DNA of 64,000 bases from Ornithinibacillus massiliensis. GTDB lineage: Bacteria; Bacillota; Bacilli; Bacillales; Amphibacillaceae. The position numbers and the translations under genes were made by a program. The notes below the pieces were generated by a model, which was not told the origin of the DNA, searched no databases, and saw only the letters and a program-made list of their open reading frames with translations. Below, piece after piece: positions 17,924 through 25,997 of this stretch. The stretch spans positions 744,001 to 808,000 of the forward strand of contig NZ_JAGXBY010000002.1 of NCBI RefSeq assembly GCF_018310345.1, in the 5' to 3' direction. The stretch's first letter is position 1. The number at the start of each line of letters is the position of its first letter.

Positions 17924-18205
17924 TTACACAGATTTTTGGGCCGCTTCATGAAGAATGTTTAAACGCCTCTCCAAATTCTCAAGAAGTGCTTTTCCTTCAT
18001 CTTCATTAATTAAATTTAATCGAACAGCAAAATCAATCTCCCGTGAGAGACCATACATTTGCGTGTCTAAAACCTCTTCATATAATGGACATTGCGGCAT
18101 CGTTAAATTATCAATTTGTACCTCAATAAGCCGCAATATTTTATCAGCATCAGCCTTTAGAAGGGCATAGGCTTTTTCACGATGATCTATCGTTACCTCT
18201 GGCAT
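17924..18205 (-). CDS. ylaN: YlaN family protein (UPF0358)
   Basis: A 93-residue helical protein. B. subtilis and Staphylococcus aureus YlaN bind the iron regulator Fur and relieve its repression when iron is scarce; it also affects iron-sulfur supply. The ATG at 18205 ([13 protein letters not shown]) is chosen because GGAGGGG lies upstream; the longer open frame has no family similarity before it. Sequence features are [20 protein letters not shown] and a carboxy leucine-rich helix. It lies beside ftsW and pycA as in Bacillus. Confidence 0.9.
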   Translation of the reverse strand: MPEVTIDHREKAYALLKADADKILRLIEVQIDNLTMPQCPLYEEVLDTQMYGLSREIDFAVRLNLINEDEGKALLENLERRLNILHEAAQKSV

Positions 18206-18438
18206 CAATATATCCCCTCCACCAACAAACCTTATCAGGATAATAAGCTTGTTTTCTTCTTTGTACATATACATTTACTCTAATATTATATTATCCTTTA
18301 CTACTATAAAATGCAATCTTTTCCTTCAATGAAATACTAGGAAAAATTGAGGTTAGAATATAATGCTTAGCGATTTCATTTATTGTAGTTGTCTGCTATT
18401 CTTAATAGGTACAGATATTATCGGAAAGGTGGAAAAAC

Positions 18439-18921
18439 ATGATTGTCCCTATTATTGGTAATGTTACCTACCAAATTACAATGGATCCTACCGTATGGAT
18501 ATTTGATGATCGCAAAATTATTTTAGAAGAAGCATTCTCCAATCATGAAGAAAAAGATGAACGAAATGACGTCCAAGAAGCACAAGAGAGATGGGAAAGA
18601 GCAGTAGGATTCCAATCGAAACCTCCTGTTAATAGAAGTTTAGCTAAGCACGAACGGGAGAATATATTAAAATATTCCTATGTAATGCCAATTGAAGACT
18701 TTTTAAATCATGCTGAAATTAAAGCTGATGCAAAAGAAGCACTACTTGTAACAGAGAGTAAAGAAATAATAATTTCGATATCTGATTTATACAACAGTTA
18801 CTTACTGTTTGCATTGGATGGAAAACCGTTAACTGAAAATGGCCCTGTGCATTTATTATTCAAAGACGGATCTAATAAGGACAATCCAATTAAAGGTATT
18901 ACCAAAATTATTGTAAGTTAA
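18439..18921 (+). CDS. ylaL: YlaL-like protein of unknown function
   Basis: A 160-residue soluble protein. It begins MIVPIIGNVTYQITMDPTVW followed by FDDRKI, which resembles the YlaL proteins found beside ylaN in Bacillus, sometimes annotated loosely as peptidyl-prolyl isomerase. The middle is acidic and charged, the carboxy half mixes helix and strand, and no catalytic motif is visible. GGAAAGGTGG precedes the ATG. Orthology rests mainly on position and the amino end. Confidence 0.6.
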   Translation: MIVPIIGNVTYQITMDPTVWIFDDRKIILEEAFSNHEEKDERNDVQEAQERWERAVGFQSKPPVNRSLAKHERENILKYSYVMPIEDFLNHAEIKADAKEALLVTESKEIIISISDLYNSYLLFALDGKPLTENGPVHLLFKDGSNKDNPIKGITKIIVS

Positions 18922-18931
18922 TGAACTATGA

Positions 18932-18976
18932 TTAGGATCTTAAAAGGCAGGCAGACCGCTGTTTCTATTAGGATCC
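18932..18976 (+). terminator. Possible terminator after ylaL
   Basis: AGGATC and GATCCT can pair around a long loop and are followed by six T. The short stem and long loop make it a weak candidate. Confidence 0.45.
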
Positions 18977-19064
18977 TTTTTTCTATTGTATAATTTGGCA
19001 TCTAATACTCCAAAATAACGGTATAGTTATTCCCTGTATCCACAATTTTTAGGAGGAGTTTTAG

Positions 19065-19679
19065 ATGTATATTCGTTTAAGCTTAATAGCATTATGTTTC
19101 CTTTTTCTTTTAGGATGCGGACAGAATGATGAGGACCGGGCTCTACCTAGTGAAAGAGAAGACCCAAATGACAGAATAATTAATGTAAAAAATTCTGCGC
19201 CTCGAGAAGAGCACGATTTTTCGAATGAGCAAATTGCAGATCACTTAGCCCATGTGGCAAGCGATGTTCCTGAAGTTGACGACGCTGTAGCCATCGTTGT
19301 TGGACCCTATGCTGTTGTCGGGATAGATGTTGATAAAGAATTAGATATGTCAAGAGTTGGTACCATTAAATATTCTGTAATTGAAGCACTTCAGCATGAT
19401 CCATATGGTCGTACAGCTGTAGTAGTAGCAGATGCCGATATTACAGAAAGAATCCGCAGAATGAATGACAAAATTGCGCAAGGGTATCCCGTACAAGGGA
19501 TTGTAGATGAAGTAGCTGCTATTGTTGGTAGATATATGCCTGATTTCCCGACGCCAGAGCACCGACCAGAAGAACCTAATCAAAACCAACAAATTATAAA
19601 TGATGATGAAGAAAGACAAAAAATGGATGACATAGTGGATGAACAGTCTAATAATCACAAAGAAAAGCGTGAAGAATAA
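19065..19679 (+). CDS. ylaJ: YhcN/YlaJ family sporulation lipoprotein
   Basis: A 204-residue lipoprotein with lipobox LLGC (Cys18) after a hydrophobic signal. YhcN/YlaJ proteins are found in forespore membranes and help germination or outgrowth. The family domain spans about 60-165, with HLAHVASDVPEVDDAVAIVVGP-type and DVDKELDMSRVG-type segments, ending in an acidic Gln/Asn/Glu-rich tail. GGAGGAG precedes the ATG. A second member of the family lies at 63371-63835. No sporulation promoter was assigned. Confidence 0.85.
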   Translation: MYIRLSLIALCFLFLLGCGQNDEDRALPSEREDPNDRIINVKNSAPREEHDFSNEQIADHLAHVASDVPEVDDAVAIVVGPYAVVGIDVDKELDMSRVGTIKYSVIEALQHDPYGRTAVVVADADITERIRRMNDKIAQGYPVQGIVDEVAAIVGRYMPDFPTPEHRPEEPNQNQQIINDDEERQKMDDIVDEQSNNHKEKREE

Positions 19680-19681
19680 AG

Positions 19682-19712
19682 AATGAGGTATCCAGTTCTG
19701 GATACCTCATTT
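19682..19712. terminator. Bidirectional terminator between ylaJ and the next gene
   Basis: AATGAGGTATCCAG and CTGGATACCTCATT pair with a two-base loop, flanked by T-rich sequence in both directions. Confidence 0.88.
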
Positions 19713-19713
19713 C

Positions 19714-19962
19714 TTATTCCGTCGCTTTTATGTTGTTATAATATTGAACACCAAACTGGGACCCCTCGGATACCATTTTAGCATTTTCAAGTTGATCTAG
19801 TTCCAATTCATCTACCTCATCTGGCTTACCCGCCTTAAAGAAGGTCAAGTCTTCACTAATTTCGCTGTCGTTTGAAGAAGGATGTTTTTTAAATTTATTA
19901 GCACCTATTAGATATCCTGCAATTCCTGCCCCAATAGCAGATACGATATAACGTTTTTTCAT
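19714..19962 (-). CDS. Small membrane-anchored protein, unknown
   Basis: An 82-residue protein with one amino-terminal hydrophobic segment rich in glycine (SAIGAGIAGYLIGA, about 8-21) followed by a charged acidic region. The start at 19962 is chosen because AAAGG lies upstream; an earlier ATG overlaps that motif. The glycine spacing resembles small YtxH-type membrane proteins, but I do not recognise the family. It converges with ylaJ and is divergent from ylaI. Confidence 0.65.
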   Translation of the reverse strand: MKKRYIVSAIGAGIAGYLIGANKFKKHPSSNDSEISEDLTFFKAGKPDEVDELELDQLENAKMVSEGSQFGVQYYNNIKATE

Positions 19963-20074
19963 GTCAACCATCCTTTCTACCTTTTCTCTTAATGTACCTC
20001 TTCTTAATAGAAAATAAACATATTTTTGATTCGTTATGTTATAGTGGTAATATAGTCCAATTTGAGGTGGTTAT

Positions 20075-20278
20075 GTGCAAGTAAAATGTGTATTATGTGA
20101 TGTCGTTGAGAATATAGAGGATTTTTCGCTTCAAGCTAAAAGACTAAGAAATAAAAAAACGTATATGTACCTATGCGATAACTGTAACGAACGTATAAAA
20201 GAAAGAACGTTAGAACGCCTTGCAACAAACAAATTCCGTTTATACGAAGAAAAGAAAAAAGAAGATGAGTTAATATAG
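20075..20278 (+). CDS. ylaI: YlaI-like zinc-ribbon protein (DUF2197)
   Basis: A 67-residue protein with two CxxC pairs: CVLC at residues 5-8 and CDNC near 34-37, a likely zinc site. The carboxy half is a basic, charged helix. The start is GTG at 20075, preceded by GAGGTGG. It matches YlaI of Bacillus in length, cysteine layout and place. Function is unknown. Confidence 0.8.
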   Translation: MQVKCVLCDVVENIEDFSLQAKRLRNKKTYMYLCDNCNERIKERTLERLATNKFRLYEEKKKEDELI

Positions 20279-20288
20279 GTATCCGATA

Positions 20289-20339
20289 AAACAAACAAAA
20301 TTCCCATATCACTTACTGTGTACGGGAATTTTGTTTTTT
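20289..20339 (+). terminator. Terminator after ylaI
   Basis: ACAAAATTCCC pairs with GGGAATTTTGT around a 20-base loop, followed by T's. Confidence 0.85.
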
Positions 20340-20467
20340 ACATTATTAATTGGATAATAAAATTAAATCCGTTCAACTTTTCCGTATTATAGCTACAGGT
20401 AGCGTGACTAATACCTAATACCCACGTTATTTGACAAGAACATAAATGTCCTTCCAGAATCCTACTT

Positions 20468-20779
20468 TTATGCTTTTTTCGCTTGTCTCTGTAAATACAT
20501 GCGAATACGATAGATGGCAAGTACTACACAAATTACAACTAAACTCTCAGTCATTGGTAATGGTTGTGCGCCAAGAGTTGCTGGCATAATAATAAATAAA
20601 ATATTTAGGATGAAGATTCCTATGGCTAACAAAATATAGACTATAACTGATTTTAAGATAGGTAGTTTTTTTGCAAAACCTAATTTATATGCAATTGCAG
20701 CTAGAATTAAATTTGCAACGTATAGTATATTAAATACTTGATCTACACCGTATTGTTCCATGACATAATTATAAACCAT
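20468..20779 (-). CDS. ylaH: YlaH-like membrane protein
   Basis: A 103-residue protein with three hydrophobic segments (about 18-34, 42-66 and 78-92) and a basic end. It resembles YlaH of Bacillus, function unknown. GGGGGA lies five bases before the ATG at 20779. A shorter minus-strand frame overlapping its end is a shadow. Confidence 0.78.
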   Translation of the reverse strand: MVYNYVMEQYGVDQVFNILYVANLILAAIAYKLGFAKKLPILKSVIVYILLAIGIFILNILFIIMPATLGAQPLPMTESLVVICVVLAIYRIRMYLQRQAKKA

Positions 20780-21043
20780 TCAAATCCCCCATTATGTATA
20801 TTCACCACTATCATACTAAATAAAAAATAAACTTGCTAGTGTTAGCTAAGTACGTAATTTATCGTGCGATACCACTTACGTAACAACAACTATTCATTAT
20901 AACAGTTTTTTGAATAAATCCTCAGTTCCTTTATGTATAAGAAAAAGACTCCTTGTCTGATATAGGAAAAACAGATATTTAACCTTTCCTATCACTCAAA
21001 AAAGACTTATACTAGATATTGTACAATAGAGGGAGTGTCTTAC

Positions 21044-21226
21044 ATGAAAAAAATAAATATACCAGCATTATTACTAGCATTAGTTGTTGTATCGATGTTT
21101 ATCGGAGTAGGATTGGCAATTGCCATGCGTAACATTTGGTTGATTGTATTATTTATTGTGTTAGGGTTTGCTATTATGGGATTTGGGATAGCAAACAAAA
21201 AGAAAAAAAGCGGCTCACAGGCGTGA
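21044..21226 (+). CDS. ylaF: YlaF-like small membrane protein (DUF5325)
   Basis: A 60-residue protein with two hydrophobic segments (about 6-26 and 28-46) and a basic lysine tail, matching YlaF in size and context. The ATG at 21044 follows GAGGGAG; the earlier in-frame GTG is part of that site. It converges on suhB with one base between the stop codons, and a CTCAC/GTGAG hairpin lies over the junction. Confidence 0.75.
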   Translation: MKKINIPALLLALVVVSMFIGVGLAIAMRNIWLIVLFIVLGFAIMGFGIANKKKKSGSQA

Positions 21227-21227
21227 G

Positions 21228-22037
21228 TCACTTTCTTCCTTTTGCAATAAAATCTTTAATGATACGGTTATGAACATCCGGATGACCGACAAAGACAGCG
21301 TTTCTTCCTACCATATTAATCGGATCCCCATCAATATTCGTTGTTACACCACCAACTTCATTTACAATTATCATTCCAGCAGCAATATCCCATGGTGATA
21401 AGCCCATTGTTAAATAACCTTCTAATATTCCTTCTGCAACATAAGCAAATTCTAAGGCTGCAGAGCCATATGTTCTCGTCCCACGTGCAGTTTTCACCAA
21501 TTGCTGCATTACTTTTTCATCAACTAATCGGTTCTCACAAAGCCATAAATGATTTAATCCAATAACAGACTCTTCTAGAATCATTCCTTCTTTGAGTGGC
21601 GAAAGCTTTTTCTCACCCTTAAATGCTCCTTCCCCCCGTAAAGCAGTGTATAATTCATCCTCCATCACGTTATAAATAAGACCAATTTCCCCTACGCCAT
21701 CCTGATAAATCCCAACCGATATGGCAAAGTTTCGTTTTTGCTGAACAAAATTCATTGTTCCATCAATAGGATCGATAATCCAAACCGTCCCATCTAGAGA
21801 ATCAATCTCATCTCCAAACCCTTCCTCGGAAAGTAATAAATGATCTGGAAATGTTGTTTTAATTTTTTCTACAATGAACTTCTCCGTGTTTTTATCCATC
21901 GTAGTTACTAAATCATTTGGATTTGATTTTGTACCAATTTCTAAAGGGTCATCTATTGTATTCCGTATTATATTTCCGGCTTCCAATACCCATTCCTTAG
22001 CATAATGAAATATCTCTTCACGTATTAAATTATCCAT
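21228..22037 (-). CDS. suhB: Inositol monophosphatase family phosphatase
   Basis: A 269-residue SuhB-type phosphatase (B. subtilis YktC) acting on inositol monophosphate and related sugar phosphates with magnesium. Landmarks in order: LLSEEGFGDE (metal-binding Glu), WIIDPIDGTMNFVQ (the DPIDGT metal site), and LSPWDIAAGMIIV with the distal aspartate. Length is normal. The ATG at 22037 has GGAGG eight bases upstream. Confidence 0.93.
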   Translation of the reverse strand: MDNLIREEIFHYAKEWVLEAGNIIRNTIDDPLEIGTKSNPNDLVTTMDKNTEKFIVEKIKTTFPDHLLLSEEGFGDEIDSLDGTVWIIDPIDGTMNFVQQKRNFAISVGIYQDGVGEIGLIYNVMEDELYTALRGEGAFKGEKKLSPLKEGMILEESVIGLNHLWLCENRLVDEKVMQQLVKTARGTRTYGSAALEFAYVAEGILEGYLTMGLSPWDIAAGMIIVNEVGGVTTNIDGDPINMVGRNAVFVGHPDVHNRIIKDFIAKGRK

Positions 22038-22210
22038 ATGTATAGCCTCCAATATGTCTACTCCTATTTATAGTATCAGAATTTTAAAAGCTAGTCATAC
22101 TTGAGGGCTTTTTCATTAACCTTTCTAGAATAAACCTATAATTACTTATTCAATAACTAATCGATAAGTATCTCTTCGCTCAAGTGAGTAATTGTTTACA
22201 GTCAATCTGC

Positions 22211-22258
22211 CAAAAAACACTCAAGGAAGTAGAAGCTGTGCGCTTCTTCCCTTGAGTA
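22211..22258 (-). terminator. Terminator after the 22266 gene
   Basis: On the minus strand ACTCAAGGGAAGAAGC pairs with GCTTCTACTTCCTTGAGT, followed by six T. It supports transcription of the short gene upstream. Confidence 0.88.
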
Positions 22259-22265
22259 AAGGAGG

Positions 22266-22457
22266 TTATTTATCTAAGAGCTCTAATAGATTTTCGCGTA
22301 ACTGCTTTAGTCTTTCTTTCGATTTTATAATCTGAACTTTATCATTTTCTTGTAAAGCATCATAAAGCGTTAATAATTCATAATCAATCTCCATTTTAAT
22401 AATAGGAATCTTTTCCTTCTCTTCCAATCTTCTAACTTCTTCTAATATATATTTCAA
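22266..22457 (-). CDS. Short helical protein, unknown
   Basis: A small charged helical protein. The open frame runs to 22511 but has no ribosome binding site there; the TTG at 22457 gives a 63-residue product beginning LKYILEEVRRLEEKEK, with AAGGGA about nine bases before it. The end is rich in Lys, Glu and Leu with coiled-coil character. A strong terminator follows directly, which supports expression. It lies between suhB and yktB; I do not recognise it, and the start is uncertain. Confidence 0.5.
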   Translation of the reverse strand: MKYILEEVRRLEEKEKIPIIKMEIDYELLTLYDALQENDKVQIIKSKERLKQLRENLLELLDK

Positions 22458-22674
22458 CAGCCTACACATCCCTTCAATCGAATTCCTAGGTAAATAACCT
22501 GTGTTGTCCAAGTTTTCGTGAACAATCTGTTTGTTTCTTTATATATATGACTTTTGGTTCAATTCGTTCATATTTATAACTGTCCAAATCGTACTATAAC
22601 GATTTAATCACTTGACTAGTTTATATTCAGTTGTTCATAATAATAACTATAAATAAATAGGAAAGGTGTTTTTC

Positions 22675-23289
22675 ATGAGTATTAAAGGATTTGTCAAAAG
22701 TGATTTTGACACATTTCATATAGATGGATTAGATGCAAGAATGGAAGCAATACAAACTCGGATCCAACCAAAGTTCAAGGAAATTGGACAGGAGTTGGTA
22801 GAATATCTTTCTACTCAATTAGGAAATGAAGTTTATCTCCATATTGCAAAGCATGCTAGAAGAACAGTAAACCCGCCAAAGGATACTTGGTTAGCCATTT
22901 CTCATAATAATAGAGGGTATAAAAAACATCCGCATTTCCAGGTTGGATTATTTGATGATCATTTGTTTATTTGGATGGCTTGCATTTATGAATTAGAAAA
23001 TAAGAGTGAAATCGCCAAAGCTTACTTAGCTAATTTTGATCAAATAAAGCAATTATCTGGAGACTTTGTTATTTCGTTAGATCATATGAAAAAAGATTCT
23101 TTATCTATTCAAGAGCTAGAAGCTAAACATGTAGAACGATTCCGTGATGTAAAAAAAGCTGAATTTCTTATTGGGAAACATCTTTCTTCTAGCAATCCTG
23201 TTGTATCTAATGGAGAAGAATTAGTTCAGTTTATTAAGGACACCTATGAACAGTTAATTCCATTTTACCGAATGGCACTTCAATCATAA
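22675..23289 (+). CDS. yktB: YktB family protein (UPF0637/DUF1054)
   Basis: A 204-residue soluble protein of the YktB family, function unknown. Family stretches are HIAKHARRTVNPPKDTWLAI and KKHPHFQVGLFDDHLFIW. The ATG at 22675 follows GAAAGGTG; an upstream in-frame GTG lies inside that motif. It is convergent with yktA, as in Bacillus, with a terminator between. Confidence 0.9.
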   Translation: MSIKGFVKSDFDTFHIDGLDARMEAIQTRIQPKFKEIGQELVEYLSTQLGNEVYLHIAKHARRTVNPPKDTWLAISHNNRGYKKHPHFQVGLFDDHLFIWMACIYELENKSEIAKAYLANFDQIKQLSGDFVISLDHMKKDSLSIQELEAKHVERFRDVKKAEFLIGKHLSSSNPVVSNGEELVQFIKDTYEQLIPFYRMALQS

Positions 23290-23292
23290 TAG

Positions 23293-23335
23293 CAAAAGGG
23301 AAATTCCACATACTTTTGGAACTTCCCTTTTTTTC
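23293..23335 (+). terminator. Terminator after yktB
   Basis: AAGGGAAATTCCA pairs with TGGAACTTCCCTT over an 8-base loop with one mismatch, then a T run. It lies against the end of yktA. Confidence 0.88.
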
Positions 23336-23603
23336 ATCTCATTTTAATTAGTCCACTCTCACTATCTCTTGCCATTTTAACGACTTGGTAACAAGAATAA
23401 CCAGAGTCTTTTTCAAACTCTTGAAAGTATCGTTTTTCTTCACTTTTTGCCGGTACAATATGCTTAAACTTTCGATAGCCAGCAAGCAAAATATCCCGGT
23501 CGATCCCTTTTTCATAAGCTCTCTCTATTAATGAAAAAAATTGGACAACATCAATTATTTCTTCTTTTGACCAACTTGTATCAAAAGGGTATGTGTAATT
23601 CAT
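23334..23603 (-). CDS. yktA: YktA family protein (UPF0223)
   Basis: An 89-residue protein beginning MNYTYPFDTSWSKEEIIDVV, the signature start of the UPF0223 family, with SGYSCYQVVKMARD near the end. Function is unknown. It starts 14 bases after the nitronate monooxygenase gene and is probably cotranscribed with it. Confidence 0.9.
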   Translation of the reverse strand: MNYTYPFDTSWSKEEIIDVVQFFSLIERAYEKGIDRDILLAGYRKFKHIVPAKSEEKRYFQEFEKDSGYSCYQVVKMARDSESGLIKMR

Positions 23604-23617
23604 CCTTTTCCTTCACC

Positions 23618-24577
23618 TCATTCCTTCCACTTCTTGCGTATTCCTTCCGCTTCAGCAATCATTCTTTCGATTAGTTCTCTTACAGAAGGTATATCATCTA
23701 TTCCAGCTACCCCCTGTCCTGCCCAACCAAACCCGTTATCTGTTTCGCCTTTATAAATATAATTCCTATTCGCTACTCCACTTATGTAATCTTTTAACCC
23801 ATCATATCCAACTTCTTTTTCTTCTAATTCCAATATTTTATCTGTCCAGGAATTTTTTAAAGCCCGAGCTGGAGTCCCTAACGAACGTTTAATTACAACA
23901 GTCGAATTTTCATCTGCTTCTATTATTGCCTGTTTGTACACTGGATGAGCATGAATACATTCTTTCGTTGCAATAAATCGTGTCCCCATCTCTATACCTT
24001 CTGCACCTAATGCAAGACTAGCCATCAATCCCCTTCCATCTATAATACCACCGGAAGCGATGACTGGTATGGATACATTATCAGCTACATCCGGTGTTAA
24101 TACAAAAGTACTCGTATCCGCTCTCCCTAGGTGACCACCACCTTCATGTCCTACAACAATAACAGCGTCTGCTCCCAGTTGCTCTGCTTTCTGTGCTTGT
24201 CTTTTCGCAGCTACTAAGACTAATGTCTTGATGGGATGTTCCTTCACCATGTCTAAAACACCTTTTGGATTACCACCTGTCACTGAAACAACCGGAACTT
24301 TCTCCTCGATAGCCACCTGCACCATGTCTTCATATGGTCGATTATGTTGCCCGATAGCAAAGTTTACCCCAAAGGGTTTATCGGTAAGTTCTTTCACTCG
24401 TATAATTTCACTTCTTAATTCTTCAGGTCCAGGCAAACTCATAGCAGTAATTTGTCCTAGTGCACCAGCATTGGAAACAGCAGCAGCTAAATCTGCGTAT
24501 GCTAAATATGCAAGCCCACCTTGGATAATTGGATATTCTATATGGAATAAATCTGTAATTCTAGTAGACCATTTCAT
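23618..24577 (-). CDS. Nitronate monooxygenase / NPD-like flavoprotein
   Basis: A 319-residue TIM-barrel flavoprotein of the nitronate monooxygenase/2-nitropropane dioxygenase family, also home to FabK-type enoyl reductases. Landmarks: YPIIQGGLAYLA at the start, GADAVIVVGHEGGGHLGR (FMN and catalytic His region), PVIASGGIIDGRG and the phosphate-binding GAEGIEMGTRFIA. The ATG at 24577 is supported by GGAGGG. The GHEGGGH pattern with the catalytic histidine fits nitronate monooxygenases. The physiological substrate cannot be told from sequence. Confidence 0.87.
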   Translation of the reverse strand: MKWSTRITDLFHIEYPIIQGGLAYLAYADLAAAVSNAGALGQITAMSLPGPEELRSEIIRVKELTDKPFGVNFAIGQHNRPYEDMVQVAIEEKVPVVSVTGGNPKGVLDMVKEHPIKTLVLVAAKRQAQKAEQLGADAVIVVGHEGGGHLGRADTSTFVLTPDVADNVSIPVIASGGIIDGRGLMASLALGAEGIEMGTRFIATKECIHAHPVYKQAIIEADENSTVVIKRSLGTPARALKNSWTDKILELEEKEVGYDGLKDYISGVANRNYIYKGETDNGFGWAGQGVAGIDDIPSVRELIERMIAEAEGIRKKWKE

Positions 24578-24634
24578 CCTATTCCCTCCATTCCATAGTT
24601 CTTTATCCATCTTACCATGCTTTTTAAGTAATAT

Positions 24635-24662
24635 AAAAAAAGTTGCATGGCTATGCAACTTG
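24635..24662 (-). terminator. Terminator of the SR1-like RNA
   Basis: On the minus strand AAGTTGCAT, AGCC loop, ATGCAACTT, then seven T: a canonical intrinsic terminator, 45 bases after the SR1P stop codon. Confidence 0.92.
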
Positions 24663-24706
24663 AAAGAGGATGGTATTGCGCTGTTTTTAATTATCTAAAG
24701 CATTCA

Positions 24707-24811
24707 TTACTTCGATTTACATTTTGGGCAAGTGCCATACAATATTGCCACCTTTTCATTTTCATAATGCTCAATAGTAACCTGGCATTGTTGACAAACG
24801 ATTGTACCCAT
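24707..24811 (-). CDS. sr1P: GapA-binding peptide SR1P
   Basis: A 34-residue peptide, below the size usually called. It starts MGTIVCQQCQ and continues through an acidic helix to LYGTCPKCKSK, with two CxxC pairs (Cys6/Cys9 and Cys28/Cys31) that could hold zinc. This is the SR1P pattern; in B. subtilis SR1P binds glyceraldehyde-3-phosphate dehydrogenase GapA and promotes its role with RNase J1 in RNA decay. GGGGAG lies ten bases before the ATG. RNase J1 (rnjA) is encoded in this window; gapA is not. Confidence 0.85.
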   Translation of the reverse strand: MGTIVCQQCQVTIEHYENEKVAILYGTCPKCKSK

Positions 24812-24845
24812 TTAAAACCAGCTCCCCTTTTGTATAACACTTTAT

Positions 24846-24873
24846 TCTATAGTATGCACCAATTAGATTACAA
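24846..24873 (-). promoter_or_regulatory. Probable promoter of the SR1-like RNA
   Basis: On the minus strand TTGTAA, 16 bases, TATAGA, placed to start transcription near 24839. A second TATACT motif about 35 bases upstream is an alternative. The B. subtilis gene is repressed by CcpN at its promoter; no CcpN site was assigned here. Confidence 0.45.
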
Positions 24874-24898
24874 ATTACATTTAGTATAACACAATCAA

Positions 24899-24932
24899 CA
24901 AAAAAAGTACCAGCGATAATTTTCACTGGTAA
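24899..24932 (-). terminator. Terminator after the deacetylase gene
   Basis: On the minus strand ACCAGTGA pairs with TCGCTGGT (one G-U pair) and is followed by AC and seven T. It separates the deacetylase gene from the SR1-like RNA. Confidence 0.85.
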
Positions 24933-24944
24933 CATTTCCTACGT

Positions 24945-25844
24945 TCACTCTATCGTCTCGATTAAATCAGGGTCAACAATCTCATATCCCTGTTCTCTAA
25001 GTCCTTCGACAATATCCCTTAACGCCTCATTCGTCCATTCGCGATCATGCATTAAAAGGTTAGCTCCTGGCTTTAGTAAAGAGTATGGAACATCTACCTC
25101 TGGCCCTTCCCCTGTTACCATAGCTTCTACTAGCTTGTCCTTATTCATATAAGGAGTAAAGTAATCATAGCCATAAGACCAGTTCATTAAAATCATTTTT
25201 TCTTCTTTCGCTATTTTTTTCGAGTCTTCTGTATTGATACCATGAGGTGCACGGAAAAATTTAGGTCTTTCTCCAATAATCTCTTCAATCTTATCATTCA
25301 AGAGAACTATTTCCTCACGTTGTTTTTCAGGATCATGTACTATGCTTTCAAGATTGACATGGGAATACGTGTGATTCCCTATGGTAAAGCCCATATTGTG
25401 AATTTCCTTTAATACTTCTGCTTCTTGAGGTGTGTCTATAAAATGTCCATTGACAAAAAATATCGCACCAGCATCTAATTCCTGTAACGTTTTTGCCATT
25501 TGTAAGGCATACTTCTCAGGAGCATCATCAATGGTAAGTAACACAACTTTCTCATTGGTTCCATCTTCTATTGGGACAACGGACCAATCTTCAGAAACAC
25601 GATATTGTGGTTTAATTTCTTCTGTATTTTCCTCGTACTTTTGATTAGATTCCTCTTCCTTAACCTTAGTTATACCGTTAGATGCCTCTTCCTCTTCCAT
25701 TCCACTTACTTGATTTTCAGACTTTTGATTGGTTTGTCCTACTAAATCATCTGACTTGCTTCCTTCAATTTGTTCGAGCCCGGGGCTACAGGCAGATAAA
25801 AATAAAATAACTAGTGTTGAAAAAACGAAAACTGCTAATCTCAT
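24945..25844 (-). CDS. Polysaccharide deacetylase lipoprotein
   Basis: A 299-residue lipoprotein: signal with lipobox LSAC (Cys19), a Ser/Glu/Lys-rich spacer (about 25-95) and a NodB-type deacetylase domain (about 100-290). The catalytic face shows LLTIDDAPEK (Asp pair; the family usually has FDDGP), the metal histidines in GNHTYSHVN and FRAPHG. Such enzymes remove acetyl groups from peptidoglycan or other cell-surface glycans outside the membrane. Its partner is unknown; it diverges from the BCCT transporter gene. Confidence 0.87.
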   Translation of the reverse strand: MRLAVFVFSTLVILFLSACSPGLEQIEGSKSDDLVGQTNQKSENQVSGMEEEEASNGITKVKEEESNQKYEENTEEIKPQYRVSEDWSVVPIEDGTNEKVVLLTIDDAPEKYALQMAKTLQELDAGAIFFVNGHFIDTPQEAEVLKEIHNMGFTIGNHTYSHVNLESIVHDPEKQREEIVLLNDKIEEIIGERPKFFRAPHGINTEDSKKIAKEEKMILMNWSYGYDYFTPYMNKDKLVEAMVTGEGPEVDVPYSLLKPGANLLMHDREWTNEALRDIVEGLREQGYEIVDPDLIETIE

Positions 25845-25997
25845 GTAACACCCTCCTGATGATTTACTCCTAATATACTCAGTTTAATCGATGAAAAAAA
25901 AGAAGACAACCTCTTTATTTTTGCGAAAGTTCTCCTAATAGTTGGGGATAGTAATATAGACACTACGAATTAAAGAATCAGATAGGAATGATTTAAT

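Larger units (their letters stand above)
24630..24839 (-). ncRNA. sr1: SR1-like dual-function small RNA
   Basis: A predicted transcript of about 210 bases begins near 24839 and ends at the terminator near 24630, close to the 205-base SR1 RNA of B. subtilis. It contains an SR1P reading frame. In B. subtilis SR1 base-pairs with ahrC mRNA and is induced under gluconeogenic conditions through CcpN. Here it lies between a BCCT/deacetylase pair and yktA-yktB, downstream of pdhD, which matches the SR1 location in B. subtilis. The transcript ends are predicted, not measured. Confidence 0.75.

Noticed and set aside
24228..24889. Plus-strand frames across the nitronate monooxygenase start and the SR1 locus
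   Set aside because: Antisense to a confident gene and to the SR1P peptide with its promoter and terminator.
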